From Paramacrobiotus metropolitanus (taxonomy: Eukaryota; Tardigrada; Eutardigrada; Parachela; Macrobiotidae), in assembly GCF_019649055.1 (NCBI RefSeq), contig NW_026570315.1, positions 1 through 64,000 of the forward strand: a DNA stretch of 64,000 nt. The letters are read 5' to 3'. The notes under the pieces were generated by a model. That model searched no databases. It saw nothing but the letters and a program-made list of their open reading frames with translations, and was not told the origin of the DNA. The position numbers and the translations under genes are program-made. Shown piece by piece: positions 32,946 through 44,046 of the stretch (its first letter is position 1; the number at the start of each line of letters is the position of its first letter).

Positions 32946-33390
32946 TTAAAAAACGTACCAGAAAATTAGTATTAATCAATCAGTCCAATGCATAAGATAG
33001 CATAGTGCACAATACCTGACTGTGCGCGATTGAAAGGGAACAAACGGCTCCAGAATAGGCAGAATAAGATATTAATCCGCGGCATGAGATAATATTAATC
33101 CACATCGATAATATGTAATATAGTAATCCACAGTGACAATAATAATCCGCGTAAATCCGTATTAATTCACGGTGATAATAATATCCCATAGTAGTAATCC
33201 GTTGTGATAATACGGCAGCAGTGACAGCACCGTATTCTTCGTGCTAATATTGTAACGAGCGAGAAATTTATGGAAGTTGAGCCAAATCAGCGTGAATGAT
33301 CCAGTTTCCGCAAATCGGAATTTCAGTACTTCGGGATTTCGAAAAAAAACCGGTCACAATCATTACATTTTGTCGTCTTCTTTCTCTGTT
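32946..33390. repeat. Dispersed repeat, copy 2 (pairs with 18547-19690)
   Basis: Shares the ordered words listed for copy 1 and lacks the palindromic insertion found there. Confidence 0.65.
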
Positions 33391-34322
33391 GTTTTATTAA
33401 AATGATCAATCGTACGCATTCACAAAGCCGTAAAGGTTCCGCTCAGATAGTAAAATTAATCAGCTGCCTGATCTTGCACCGTAACGGCACAAAGGTCTTT
33501 TCTTGCTGTAATTATGAACATTGGAAGTACAGGGTCTCCTGCAAGTTCGGCGCGCGGTGTTGATGATCAGGCCGTCAAAAATTAGCGAAAAACAAAATCA
33601 AGCTACCATTTTCCTGATAACGTGGCCTTTTAATACCTGTAATTCTCTTTCCGTACAGAAAACGGGCCGTTATCAGCCGATGCAGTGTTGATACAATCTG
33701 TTGCCTGACCCCAGTAATGTAGCGAACAGCCACGACAACTAGCAATACATCGTAGACCGCGGTTGCTGTACTACACGATAGTCATACACGACAGCGCCAC
33801 AAATTACAGGCACATCTTGCCCAGACTGAGTATTCTAGGCACTTACGTCTTTTCAGGCTGATGCCTTTCTTGAGTCGTGCAGGTGACTCTGAAGCGAGGC
33901 TTCCTATTTGGACTACCGGCACTAAACCCACAATGAGAGAAACTGAAGCGGCACGTCTCAAACAGCGCGCATCGGCAACCTTACAGTATGCTGTAAGCTG
34001 TTGCGACGAAACCACGCGCATTAACAGGTAATTAACTTGTGACGCCAACCTGAGTTCCATCTGAGCCAGGCAGCAGAGGCTTCGAAGAAAGCAGGAAAGC
34101 GAACCAGGCAGGAATAGATAAATAAAACAGTAAAAACAAGAAGCACTGGTGCCAAAAAGTTAGGGCGAGATCGAGAAGTTCGATATTGAGAAAAAAAAGA
34201 ATTGGGCAAGACAGGTACCTAATTAAATTTAATCGACGGTAGCGCCGATGTTTTAATTCAACAGAAATGAAAAAAATGTCGTCCTTCTGTCTGTATGTCT
34301 GTATGTATGTCGTAACTGCAAT
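33391..34322. other. No gene recognised
   Basis: 33535-33660 is a diverged copy of 25500-25620. The A-rich stretch at 34090-34150 weakly resembles the leader region of the duplicated secreted-peptide segments (GGAATA-ATAAATAAAA...CACTGGTG). No convincing gene. Confidence 0.4.
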
Positions 34323-34552
34323 AGATTGTGTTCGCCGTACAGCCACAATAGACGGTAAACCATATACGGTCCGGTGCCGACCGCATCGGAAGTGCACCGG
34401 AGAAGACTTGTGTGTTCGCAACTGTTTGCGGCCGTACGATATACCACGCATTTTAAATTTTGGGAAGATCTTAGATGTCGCAGCACTTTTAACACTTGAA
34501 TTCGAATTTCTTTGAGTAAAAATGCGCTTCTTTATTATTGCCCATTTATTGA

Positions 34553-35692
34553 GATCAGGGGCGAATAGACAGAAGGCAGTTTATAGCATTAAGACTCCTT
34601 AAAAGAAGACAGGATGAAGCGTATTACCGTGAAAAGCAGGAGGCTTGGGTCGAAAAACCGTTTCATCTCGACCGTTTCTCGGATTTGGATTGTTGGAGGA
34701 TGTTTCGAGTGCGGAAGGATGATATTGAGCGCCTGCGGATGGCTTTGCGCATTCCGGATCTCGTTCGTACTGTAGAACGAGATAGATGTACTGGTATAGA
34801 AGCCCTGTGTATTTTGTTACGAAGGATGTCGTATCCCAATCGATGGTGTGATCTTCGGAATATTTTTGGGACGATCTCATGGGTCTCTGGCGCGAATTTT
34901 TTATCATACGTTGCGATTGGTCGACTGTCACTGGTCCCGACTGCTTTCTGCCCTTGATCAGCCTTGGCTAACGCAGGGAGATTTTGACGAGTTCTCTCGC
35001 GCCATCACAGCGAAAGGCGGAGTCTATCCGGGTGTCATTGGATTCATTGATGGGACAGCAAGAGAAATATGTCGGCCGAAGAGACACCAGCGTATTATGT
35101 ATAGTGGCCACAAAAGGTTTCACTGTACAAAATGGCAGTCTGTGCTGTTTCCAAATGGTACTTACATAAGCATTCTCCAATAAAATTGCAATGAACCACA
35201 GCAGGGAAAAACATTCTTAAATTATTTATTATATTTTTAACAGGTATGATCGGTAACCTTTTTGGAGCGAAAGAAGGATCCATGCACGACAGTAAAATGT
35301 TTGCCGAAAGCAATTTTTTGCAACACTTTCGCGAAAAACAAGCTTCATTCGACCAGCGCTATTACATTTATGGAGATTCAGGATACGGCCGAAAAGATTT
35401 GTTGATAAAACCATTTTCTCAAACAGAGACAGCGACTAATCCCTTAAAATACGCCCTGAATGAAGCCATGTCAACAGTAAGAGAGTCAGTGGAGTGGGGG
35501 TTCAAAGAAGTTGTCAAGGAGTTTGCTTTCGTAGATTACAGAAAACAAATGAAAATTTTTGAAAAACCAGTGAATAAGATTTTTAGGGTTGCTGTACTAC
35601 TGACAAATTGCAGAAACTGCTTGTACCCCAATCAAGCCAGTCAGTACTTTAATTTAGAGCCACCACTTCTGGAAGAATATTTGAGAGAATAA
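34553..35692 (+). pseudogene. Harbinger DDE transposase, one frameshift
   Basis: The frame opens after a stop at 34550-34552 with RRQFIALRLLKRRQDEAYYR and continues through FRVRKDDIERLRMALRIPD to RNIFG near 34866. There it must shift by one base, at a run of five T, to continue as GRSHGSLARIFYHTL. Then follow GFIDGT (first Asp, codon near 35049), GHKRFHCTKWQSV, an 86-bp GT-AG intron at 35158-35243 (phase 1, FPNG/MIGN), SMHDSKMF, YGDSGYG (second Asp) and RESVEWGFKEVVKEF (Glu). All three catalytic residues survive, so the T-run frameshift is the only clear lesion. The first exon or start Met is not certain. Confidence 0.8.
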
Positions 35693-35787
35693 AGTTTGAG
35701 TACTAATGAGTATAATAAGTAACAACGAATTGTAATTAGTGTTAGTAATCGTTAAAAATAGTTCAGCGGATTTTTAATACGCAGTAA

Positions 35788-37046
35788 TTACATCCCAAAA
35801 TTTTTTTCCAGTAATTTTTCGTTCTCCAATTTTTTCAGTTCAACTTGCAGACGCAGTTTCTCCACTTCAAGTTCTTTTAACCGAATCTCCTTTGCATCGT
35901 CACTCAACTTTGTTTTAATCGCTAATTCCTCTGCAGCTTTAGTCTTTTCAAAATCCAGTTTTTTGGCGTCCGAATCTCTAAAATATTCGAGCCATTTCTC
36001 ATCGGATTCCGCGTGTTGAGAGCGAGCAGCATTCGAGCGCGACGTGCGAATCTTTTTCTCCGCCATCTTTTTTGGAGATCCACCAAGCTTAAACTTGCTG
36101 GGCGAGACTTTTCTTTTTTTCACAAGAATCTTTTTCCCAGCTTCACGACACCGGATTTCATCTTCCCAGTCCTGTTCATCGCATCCTGTTTCTTTCATCC
36201 ACTCAACTTTATCCAGACATTCCGATGAGGATGCGGCATCTGGAAAGGCATAAAACAAATTATCCATATTTCATAGAAGTGTACTGTGAACTTTTTGTAA
36301 CAGAAAAATATGAGTATTATGAGAGGCTAATAAAAATATAACCAAATAAATAGGACGGAAATACTGTTTGCAGAACCTAATAATTTATTTTTAATAAATA
36401 TTAAGGTGAATAAATGCTTTTAGCGTAAGGGTACGTTTAAATTATTTCGTACTGAATACTTACCAGTTGCCAGTTTTAAGTGTTCAGCTTCATCTGTCGG
36501 AATTTTTCGGCCGTGCTCGCCCGCACTCTTCATGAGTTTCGCGATTTTCTGCCGCTCATTTTGTGCTTCAGTGGCAGCGCGCTTTTTTTCCGCTTCTGTT
36601 TCTTCGCAGTCTTTAATAAGTTCACACAATCCAGTCAGAAGGGACTCCATCCGCCCGTACTGCTCTTCACTTCCACTCCGGCTCTTATTCCGCAAATCCT
36701 GGACTTTAAACCAGGCTACCAAATTTGCAAACCGTTCCTTGACGGCTCTGTCTGTGAGAGGTTTCGGGAAGATCTGCAAAACGGTAGCTGTAGCTGCACG
36801 TACCATTGCACGGCTAAAATCTAAATAAATGCAGTTCTAGTCAACTAGTTTTCACTTAAGTTTTACCTTTGTCTCGTTGAGCGATTGCACGATGTCTTTC
36901 CAGGCAGCAGTCCTGTTATCAGCGACGTAAGGATTGTGGTGTTTGATTAAATCAAGAAGAGCCAGGTCAGAGGTTGCGTTGAACCGACACTTCAGTGGGC
37001 GCACATTAGGGATATCTTGGTTAGATTCCCCTGTCTCAGCATCCAT
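35788..37046 (-). CDS. Myb/SANT-like partner protein of the Harbinger element, three exons
   Basis: Spliced from exon 1 37046-36867, exon 2 36773-36464 and exon 3 36239-35788. Both introns are GT-AG: GACAAAG/GTAAAA to GTTTTGCAG/ATC in phase 0, and CAACTG/GTAAGT to CTTTCCAG/AT in phase 1. The frame is preserved, giving about 313 residues. Exon 1 has the Myb-like helix region (LLDLIKHHNPYVADNRTAAW), exon 2 the continuing LTDRAVKERFANLVAWFK and SGSEEQYGRMESLL, and exon 3 a long charged coiled coil (LKELEVEKLRLQVELKKLEN). In this family the partner binds the element ends and helps bring the transposase to the nucleus. No defect seen, in contrast to the transposase. Confidence 0.85.
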
Positions 37047-37484
37047 CGCGATAACTTAACAGTCAGACTCAGTCTACAAATCCGTCTCAAAAATTCGACG
37101 TTTAGATCGTTTCGCAATCGGGCGCCAAATAAATCCACAGGATGTGGGAAGAGTTCTGGTTTTGAATTAAATCGTTAGAGTTTTTTAAAAAAATTACCAT
37201 TTCTTTTATGTTTACACAGCGATGTACATGGATACAGAAACAACCAATCAAAATTCTGGAATTCACAAGATCGAGCGGACGGATTACCAAGTATATGCCA
37301 GCTAAGGCGGTTGCAATTTCGCAGGGACAAACGTTACGCCCACGAAAGCATAACGATAGGATCACGACTTACCGTCATTCCTATCGTCAAACGATCCGAT
37401 AAGGGTACGCTGTGATGACGTGCACGAGCCTATCGTATATCGTATGGTCTATCGTAGGGCATTTTGTACGTGCGAACACAATCT

Positions 37485-38651
37485 AATAACTTTACCTTAA
37501 CCTTAAAACACGTTCGCGGTGCAGACAACGGCATAGCTGATGCCTTATCTCGTTTTCAGACAGAGCGGCTCCGAAAGCTGGCCCCCCAGGCGTCACAGTC
37601 GCCTACACCATGCCCGGACATCTTTGGGAGCCTACAGGATTCTTACGGCCAAACCAGACTCTACAGCGCCTCCTTGGCGCAAATATCTCCGCATCCTCCC
37701 GGACGACATACGATTCCTCGATTAGCCGCTTCCAGGCATTCTGCCTTGCCAACCGCCTAAATCCACTTCCAGCGGTTCCGGCGACGGTAGCCGCGCTTGT
37801 CGCGCAGCTTTTTGTGGACAAGGCAGCTTATCGGACATGCGAAGTGTATTTGGCGGCAATTCACAATCACCATCGTGAAGCAGACCTTCCTAACCCAACA
37901 ACTGACGATCTGGTCGTGCGCGCGGTTAACGGATACAAGCGGCTTAAGGGCCCGATGCCTGACCAACGTCTACCAATTACGATGAATGTAATGCGCATAC
38001 TTAAAACGCGACTTGCTGAGCACGATGACACTGAAGAGGCCGGGATGCTGTGGAGCGCGTTCTGCATGGCGTTCTTTGGGTTCATACGAGTCAGTGAGCT
38101 AGTCAGCAAGACGTCCACCTCGCTTGATGTGGCATCAACTTTGACATGCAACGACATATAGATGACGTGCGGGCGCGCGATAGTCTCCCTGAAACGGACG
38201 AAAACGGACCAGTGCGCAGAAGGCACAAAGATCGAGCTCACCGCCACTTACCGCTCAGTGTGCCCCGTGCGCGCTATCGAAGCTTACCACCGGTAGCGGG
38301 CTATGCAAGGAGGAGGGACCAAACCTTTATACCGCTACGCCGACGGTCGCTATCTCACACGGGAGCGAGTGGACCGATCCTTAAAGTCTCTCCTAGAAGG
38401 CCTATCCCGACCGCATGCGTTTCAGTACACACAGCTTCCGCATCGGAGCAGCAACCGAAGCCGTTGTTCGAGCGCTGCCGAAGGAGGAGATCAAGCGAGA
38501 CGGACGATGGAAAAGCGATTACGTGGATCGATACATCCGACCTGTGGCGCTTACCAACCCAAACTTCTACCGAGGAAGGGCTTGTTTGGGGGCGAAGGGA
38601 CCGGGCACAAACGGAAGGTGCCGGCAGAGAGCAGTCTGTAACGTGAGGTAA
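37485..38651 (+). pseudogene. Second DIRS/Ngaro-type fragment: RNase H end and tyrosine recombinase
   Basis: The fragment begins with NNFTLTLKHVRGADNGIADA then LSRF (end of RNase H), followed in another frame by the recombinase: RTTYDSSISRFQAF, VNGYKRLKGPMPDQRLPITM and AFFGFIRVSEL with the first catalytic Arg. That frame ends at 38159. The catalytic remainder continues in other frames: YADGRYLTRERV near 38333, HSFRIGAATEA near 38427, and IKRDGRWKSDYVDRYIRP with the likely catalytic Tyr. At least two frameshifts make it non-functional. The Harbinger transposon abuts its left edge exactly at the AAT duplication. Confidence 0.8.
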
Positions 38652-40140
38652 GACACTCAGCTGTAATTGCGCACTTCCGGTCATGCCGGCACTCTTGAAT
38701 CCTCACTTACCACACGGAACGTGTGTTGTTTCCCAGCATACCGGACACCACGACACGAAATTCGTACACAAGTTAATGATTATTGTGTTAAGAGTTTCAT
38801 GACCGCCTAATCATGCAAGTCACAAAATAAAGATTAAAGCTTTGTGTATACTTAATATCGGGTCAAAATTTCCCTTCCGTAGAAGACTGGGACAAAATAA
38901 AGTAATCCATAAAGTAGCATTTTGCCTTACAGTTGAGAATTATTTTTCGATGATTGCTGTAGTGAGTAAAATGCCTTGAGTGGTCACACCTATCTGACTT
39001 CTATGCTGATTTTAAATTGACAACTAGTGATCGTTTCCAAAAACACTGCGTTATCAATAATGTTTGCGAAAACTTTTTTCGCACTACTCGAAGTATTGGA
39101 CAACGGCGTATGCAGCCGGCAGAAAGATTAACAGGCTCACGACTCCCGCATCAAACCTTTTTGCCGGCAGAAAGGTGTGTTAACTTTTTTGACGGGCGAA
39201 ATGGCTCACGGTTGGTAAAGGTACGCGTCACGAGAGCCGGTACCTAGGTCTATTGTAAATAACCATTGATAACCATTAAAAATGTTTTCGGCTAACCATC
39301 GAGATACTGTAGCCGAATATAAGCGCAGTACTCTGTCGGGTTGAAGTCTCGGGTACATGGGCACGTTGGGCTCGTAATATGTAAGCGAGACAAGAACTTG
39401 CAAAGAACATCCATGATAAAAGAGTAAATGATGGATGACGAAAAAGCAGAGAGAGGACTCCAAAATACCAATCATAAAAACAATGATTCTGCTGGAAATT
39501 TCACAGCGAAAACTCAAAGGCATTGGTAATCGCGGAGTCGGTGTGTTTTGAATGCAAGGTTCAGTTGGCGCTGCTATTGCTGTCATTGGTAAAACCTATA
39601 AATATGACCGGTCGGGCATTCAGATTTTTGTGGGACTACAAAGAATGGACAATGTTTTGTTGACCGCTCACATTTTCAGCTGGTAGAGCGATTTTTTTTG
39701 TATAAGTGAGCAAGTTTTGGAAAACGGATCAACGGGAATAGTGAAACCGTTCTATCACCTTAAAGATGCTGCCACTGCTCTGCACGTCCTCTCATCGTCC
39801 CAGTTATTCGACAGCCCTCACATATCGACATTATTCAGCCATTCGTGAATGGGACCTTATTTCTTTGCACTTTCATGCGGAAGTAAGTGCATCAGCTTTT
39901 CACTTGTCAGAGACCGCCCACTCGAGGCGGTAGACACCTCTCGTGGCTTGCTCTGTCGCCCGCACGCGTATGGCCACGCCATCCGTGCCGCTCATATACG
40001 CTGATAACGTCAGCGTATACTTTGTCTACGCTGACCAATCAGCGTTCGCTCAGCACTTTGGAGGTGTGGCCCAGCGCTTACGAGCGATCCCATGCTTTGC
40101 GGTACCAGCTGTGATTCAGCTGCTGCATGCCGCGGCATTA
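38652..40140. other. No gene recognised
   Basis: A small hairpin ATACGCTGA-TAACG-TCAGCGTAT lies near 39996-40018. Short ORFs show no family signature. Confidence 0.4.
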
Positions 40141-40840
40141 TCACGATTTCCACCGAGCTCGCTGGCAGCCACTTTCCACACAGCTTTTCCGCATTGGTTT
40201 TCTGTTGGTTGTTTTTGTTGGTTGCTTTATTGCTTCACAATAAAGGAGAGATACTTGCTCCCTTTTTGCTCTCTGCTTCTGTGTCATATGTCTGCTGGAA
40301 GTATTTTTATTCTGAGCAATTAGCAACCCCAGCATTTTATTTTGATTTGCTATTTGTGCTTTGTTCTGCTCCGCTGCTATTCTGTTCTGTTCAACGAACA
40401 AGTGAACTGCTGATTCTAGAGAATCACTAGAACACACAGACAAAGCGGGACTTCCACCACGGGGTGAGACTGCACCGTGAACGACCGCATCTTGATGAAC
40501 GCTGCCATTATTAATGGCATTTTCAAAAGGCGCATCCTGTTGCAGATTACCGTTACCAGGGCACGATGTTGACTTGGATTTCCTGGACAGTCAACCCGGC
40601 CTGCATTTTGTGAAGCGGATATCGGCCGCAGGGAAACAAACTTGTGGCTGCGACTGCACAAGTACCGGGGCAAATGGTACACTGGAATTATTTATCACCG
40701 CCGTACCCTGTGACGGACTTACTTGCTGATATGGGTGGGATACATTCAAATCGGAAGGACCAAAGTCCTGCCCGTCATATCGCTCCGGCGCCTGCAGTGC
40801 CGCACTGCTGCTATGCCAACAGGTATTTCCGGTTCATAGA
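40141..40840 (-). pseudogene. Gln/Asn/Ser-rich ORF remnant with one in-frame TGA
   Basis: One minus-strand phase stays open for about 230 codons except for a single TGA near 40592. Before it the text is Pro/Gln-rich (SHPYQQVSPSQGTAVINNSS then VPFAPVLVQSQPQ). After it comes NLQQDAPFENAINNGSVHQD and a polar helical stretch (EQNRIAAEQNKAQIANQNKM) with a basic tail, stopping at 40141. The composition is that of a gag-like or transcription-regulator-like low-complexity protein. I do not recognise it, and it could be part of a transposon ORF1. Confidence 0.35.
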
Positions 40841-40844
40841 ACCG

Positions 40845-41065
40845 TTAATTAACCGTATAACCCCGCAATCGAATGCGGTACTCGATTACCTCTGCTGCCT
40901 TTTCCTTGGCATAGCTCTGCAGATCATGATATAGTACTCTGATTTTATTGTTTTCTTTCCGGATTTTGTCATTATCATCTTTCACACGGCCAACTTCCTG
41001 CTGGCTTTCGAATGCCAAAGACTGCGCTATTGCTTTAGCTGCATTAGCGTTTGTAGCCGGCAAAC
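40845..41065 (-). pseudogene. Coiled-coil ORF remnant
   Basis: The frame reads ANAAKAIAQSLAFESQQEVG, then KDDNDKIRKENNKIR and SYAKEKAAEVIEYRIRLRG, a heptad-like charged helix. Its upstream part is replaced by a short MITE (41066-41197), so the start is lost. It may belong with 40141-40840 and 43135-43475 as parts of one older gene, but this is inference. Confidence 0.35.
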
Positions 41066-41200
41066 ATGTTGGCCTGTTGACTGTTGGCGAGCCCGGCAGG
41101 AAAGTGGTTTTCCTCCCATAGATCTGCCGAAATGCGCCCACACTTCTGCCGACCCGACCATATGCATTGTCTATGGGAACTCCAATAGATCAGCCGAACC
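41040..41200. mobile_element. Short MITE copy 1 (GATCTATTGG family)
   Basis: About 155 bp closely matching the complement of 42990-43135: GGCCTGTTGACTGTTGG, GAGCCCGGCAGGAAAGTGGT, CTCCCATAGATCTGCCGAA, TCTGCCGACCCGACC, ATGCATTG, GGGAACTCCAATAGATCAGC. Confidence 0.75.
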
Positions 41201-41699
41201 AGAGCACCAGAGCAATTTGATACTTCTGTTGGAGCGCAAGCCGGCAATAGCACGCCCGGGCTGCATCGTATACAGTAAGTACACCATACAGCCGCCTAAA
41301 CATATTGTACCGGCACTGAACAGAGAGAAGCGCGCGCTTTCTCTACCGCCGGGTCTAATCATTGCAGGAGAGCGTTTCTGTTGAACGTGATTCATGCGCA
41401 TATTCCATTGCAAAACAAATTGCTTTGTTGAATATAATTATATTTTCCAAACAACAATTATTCTAACGCATACAAACTGGGGATGGTGTACCCGTACAGT
41501 ATCATTAGACAGTTTTACTTGAAATTAGCCACTATACAAACCAAAATTAGCCACTATACAAACCAGTTCATTATGCCTCTACATGCGCTGATAAAACTGT
41601 GACAGTAATGAAAAACGTTTGGGCAACATAAACAAAGGACAGTTTAACTGCCGATGTGTCATGAAAATTTGGGCACCCAGAATTAATAAGTATTTTTAG

Positions 41700-41790
41700 A
41701 CAACGACCAATAGATCTGCCGAACTGCACCCACACTTCAGCCAACCCGACCCCATGCATTGTCTATGGGCACTCCAATAGATCTGACGAG
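41700..41790. mobile_element. Short MITE copy 2, partial
   Basis: CCAATAGATCTGCCGAACTG to GGGCACTCCAATAGATCTG, lacking the 5' part seen in copy 1. Confidence 0.7.
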
Positions 41791-41799
41791 CAAGAACAA

Positions 41800-42420
41800 C
41801 AATGAAACCTGATACCACTGTCGAACACTACCCTAGCCGGCATACCGCTGTCTGTTAAACGAGTCTATGGCTCTATGCGTTCTTGTCAGATATGACAATA
41901 GGTTTTGCGAGCGCGTGTGCTTCCCCGAGACTGCCTAATAATTATTATCTTTATTTGCAACTCTATTGTAATTTGTACATGCAGCACATAGACAGTTATA
42001 GAAACCGCCGCAATTGAATTTATGTATTACGTACAAATGAGTATATTAATGGTCTTAGTTAATGTTGACAGCCATTTACGTATGTTTGCAACTTGCAAAT
42101 TTAATACCGGATAACTATGCATCCACTTTAGGTTTCCACCTTTGATAACTTTCATTATTTCTGCATTATTAGAAATTTTGAAAGGTCAGTTACCGCAAAT
42201 TGATGGATTGCAACCCCTAGAAGCCTTGCACGACAAATGTGAACTGTCACCAAGCCGGCCTTCCTAATTTTTTTAAATATCGCAAATTTCAGGCAAAGTG
42301 CGTTTGTCCACCGCGACTATTTTGTTTCGTTTGTCCATCGCAACTGTTTGACAAGAACGCATCGGCTCTTTCAGTAATCACTAGTACACCGCTCGCGCAC
42401 GACGGTGACATCAAGTTTCT
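41800..42420. other. No gene recognised
   Basis: A/T-rich spacer between MITE copies. Confidence 0.4.
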
Positions 42421-42424
42421 TGTT

Positions 42425-42510
42425 GTTCTCGTTCGGCAGATCTATTGGAGTTCCCTGGGAACTAGACAATGCATAGTATCGGGTCGGCAGGGCTATTGGC
42501 GCATGTAGTA
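42425..42510. mobile_element. Short MITE copy 3, partial, opposite orientation
   Basis: TTCGGCAGATCTATTGGAGT followed by TCCC, then AATGCATAGTATCGGGTCGG CAG in spaced form. The arrangement is that of copy 1 read on the other strand. Confidence 0.65.
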
Positions 42511-42989
42511 CAGGCGCAGTTCGGCCAGTCTATTGCTGGTAAAGTTGTTTTTGAATTACTTTGATATCTTGTGGGTGTAAGTTAAGCCTTGCAAAGCCCA
42601 GTATTAATTTTAATATCTTAGAAAATTCTAAGTAAAAATCTGAAAGAATAAATACACATACTAATAAATACACATAGACAATAAATACACATACTTTAGT
42701 CTGTGAGATTAAATAGAAAATAAAATTGCGAATTATAATAACTTGTAACTACATTCAAATATTTGATTACGTCTTGCATTGATCATAAATCATGTCCAGT
42801 GCCTGCATTCTCACTTCACAGTAATAATCTTACTCACCTAAATAGCAGAAATTAAGCTTGACATTAATACAAATCGTTCGCTTCTCGGATTGATGATAAA
42901 GGGTGCGCTGCATCTGATGCTGCAACCTGCCCGCGCTATGAATAGCTGCTTACGCTCAGTGGAAGTGTCAAGTTTCACTGTTGCGCCGG

Positions 42990-43135
42990 TTCGGCTGATC
43001 TATTGGAGTTCCCATAAGCAATGCATAGGGTCGGGTCGGCAGAACTGTGGGTACAATTCGGCAGATCTATGGGAGAAAAACCACTTTCCTGCCGGGCTCT
43101 CCAACAGTCAACAGGCCAATAGATCTGCCGGCTAC
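42990..43135. mobile_element. Short MITE copy 4, full length, opposite orientation to copy 1
   Basis: Inverted ends CGGCTGATCTATTGG and CGGCAGATCTATTGG (complement). It interrupts the coiled-coil ORF at 43135. Confidence 0.75.
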
Positions 43136-43475
43136 AAGCGTTATTGCATGCTAGACACGGCTGTGCCCTATTTTTCGTCTGCGGCTTTAAAGTTTTCAAG
43201 TCATTTTCGGCTTTTCCTTTCGCCCAACGGGCAATGTTATAATCGGTTTTCGACTGAGCGATTTCCGCTTTTAATTTTTCTTCCGTGTCTTTACAGGCAA
43301 CAGACACTGCCGCATTTGAGGATTTACTTGCCATGGTAATCTGTGGCTGCGCAATGGCCAATTCTTGCTGTAATTGTGCTACCAAATCAGCATTGGGATT
43401 CACCCTTCTTTTTTCTGCTGTTAATTCTCGGTGCAGCTGATTAACTCTCTCAGAGAGGTCAGTATTTAATTTCAC
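43135..43475 (-). pseudogene. Coiled-coil ORF remnant
   Basis: About 113 codons open on the minus strand: LSERVNQLHRELTAEKRRVN, ADLVAQLQQELAIAQ, DTEEKLKAEIAQSKTDYNIA, AKGKAENDLKTLKP. This is a predicted long coiled coil. It has no start Met and ends where a MITE begins (43135). The upstream neighbour is the Helitron Rep fragment. Identity unknown. Confidence 0.35.
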
Positions 43476-43477
43476 CG

Positions 43478-44046
43478 TTACTGCATGCGTGCAAGTTCCA
43501 GCAATTCGGAAATCTCCTTAATAGCTTTAAGGAACTCGTAGCGGCAAACCAGCTGTCCGTTTTTCTTTCGCAGGCAGGCCCCCAGTTTACAAATGGTGTG
43601 TCGCTCTAAGCGGTTGACAAGGCTGATGCAGTCCGTTTTGCTATCAGTAATTTGAGACAGTTTCTGCGACGACGGGTGAATGTTAGATGGAGGACTATTT
43701 ATTCCAGGATTAATCGATGTAACCAGCTTGTCAAAGTAATCGACGACAATCTGTTTTTCTTCTGGTCCCATTGCATTCAGTCTTGCTGTGTCCGGCGCAT
43801 CTCCCAACCACAGTAATCCATGTAAATGAACGCTCCCTCGGTGTTGAAACTCAAACCGATACCAGCACATAGACAGTAGTCCACAATGTGTAAATGCGGT
43901 TTTAAAACGTCGTGAATAAAGATTTTTGCCCGTTCGACAAAGAACCTCTTAAAACGAATCCACAAAAAACATTTTGCGGCAAAAGAAGATCGACTTACAA
44001 AAACTTCTTTTCGGTTCTCTTTCTTTTTTAACTTCTTGCCACGCAA
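43478..44046 (-). pseudogene. Helitron Rep (HUH) domain fragment, frameshifted
   Basis: Two minus-strand frames together give the Helitron Rep N-terminal domain: IRFKRFFVERAKIFIHDVLK then, after a frameshift near 43860, WYRFEFQHRGSVHLHGLLWL with the HUH metal-binding motif (HLH). This is followed by YFDKLVTSINP, then NRLERHTICKLGACLRKKNG and QLVCRYEF, all in the usual order for this family. The Tyr active-site part and the helicase are absent. Rolling-circle transposon relic. Confidence 0.8.

Larger units (their letters stand above)
34323..37484. mobile_element. PIF/Harbinger DNA transposon with both genes
   Basis: The 3,162-bp element is bounded by inverted repeats AGATTGTGTTCGC(A)CGTACA at 34323 and 37484, and by the 3-bp direct repeat AAT at 34320-34322 and 37485-37487. 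Three-base duplications are typical of Harbinger, though TAA/TTA is more usual. It holds the two expected convergent genes: a DDE transposase on the plus strand and a Myb/SANT-like protein on the minus strand. The right flank continues directly into an RNase H/recombinase fragment, so the element landed in or beside another retrotransposon. Confidence 0.85.

Noticed and set aside
34032-34451. Hydrophobic minus-strand ORF (HQCFLFLLFYLSIP) as a third secreted-peptide gene
   Set aside because: Resemblance to the two duplicated segments is limited to the A/T-rich leader. No start codon or mature-region similarity follows, and it crosses the Harbinger boundary.
39887-40430. Overlapping plus-strand ORFs of 75-126 codons
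   Set aside because: They are antisense to the polar helical ORF at 40141-40443 and have no family signature of their own.
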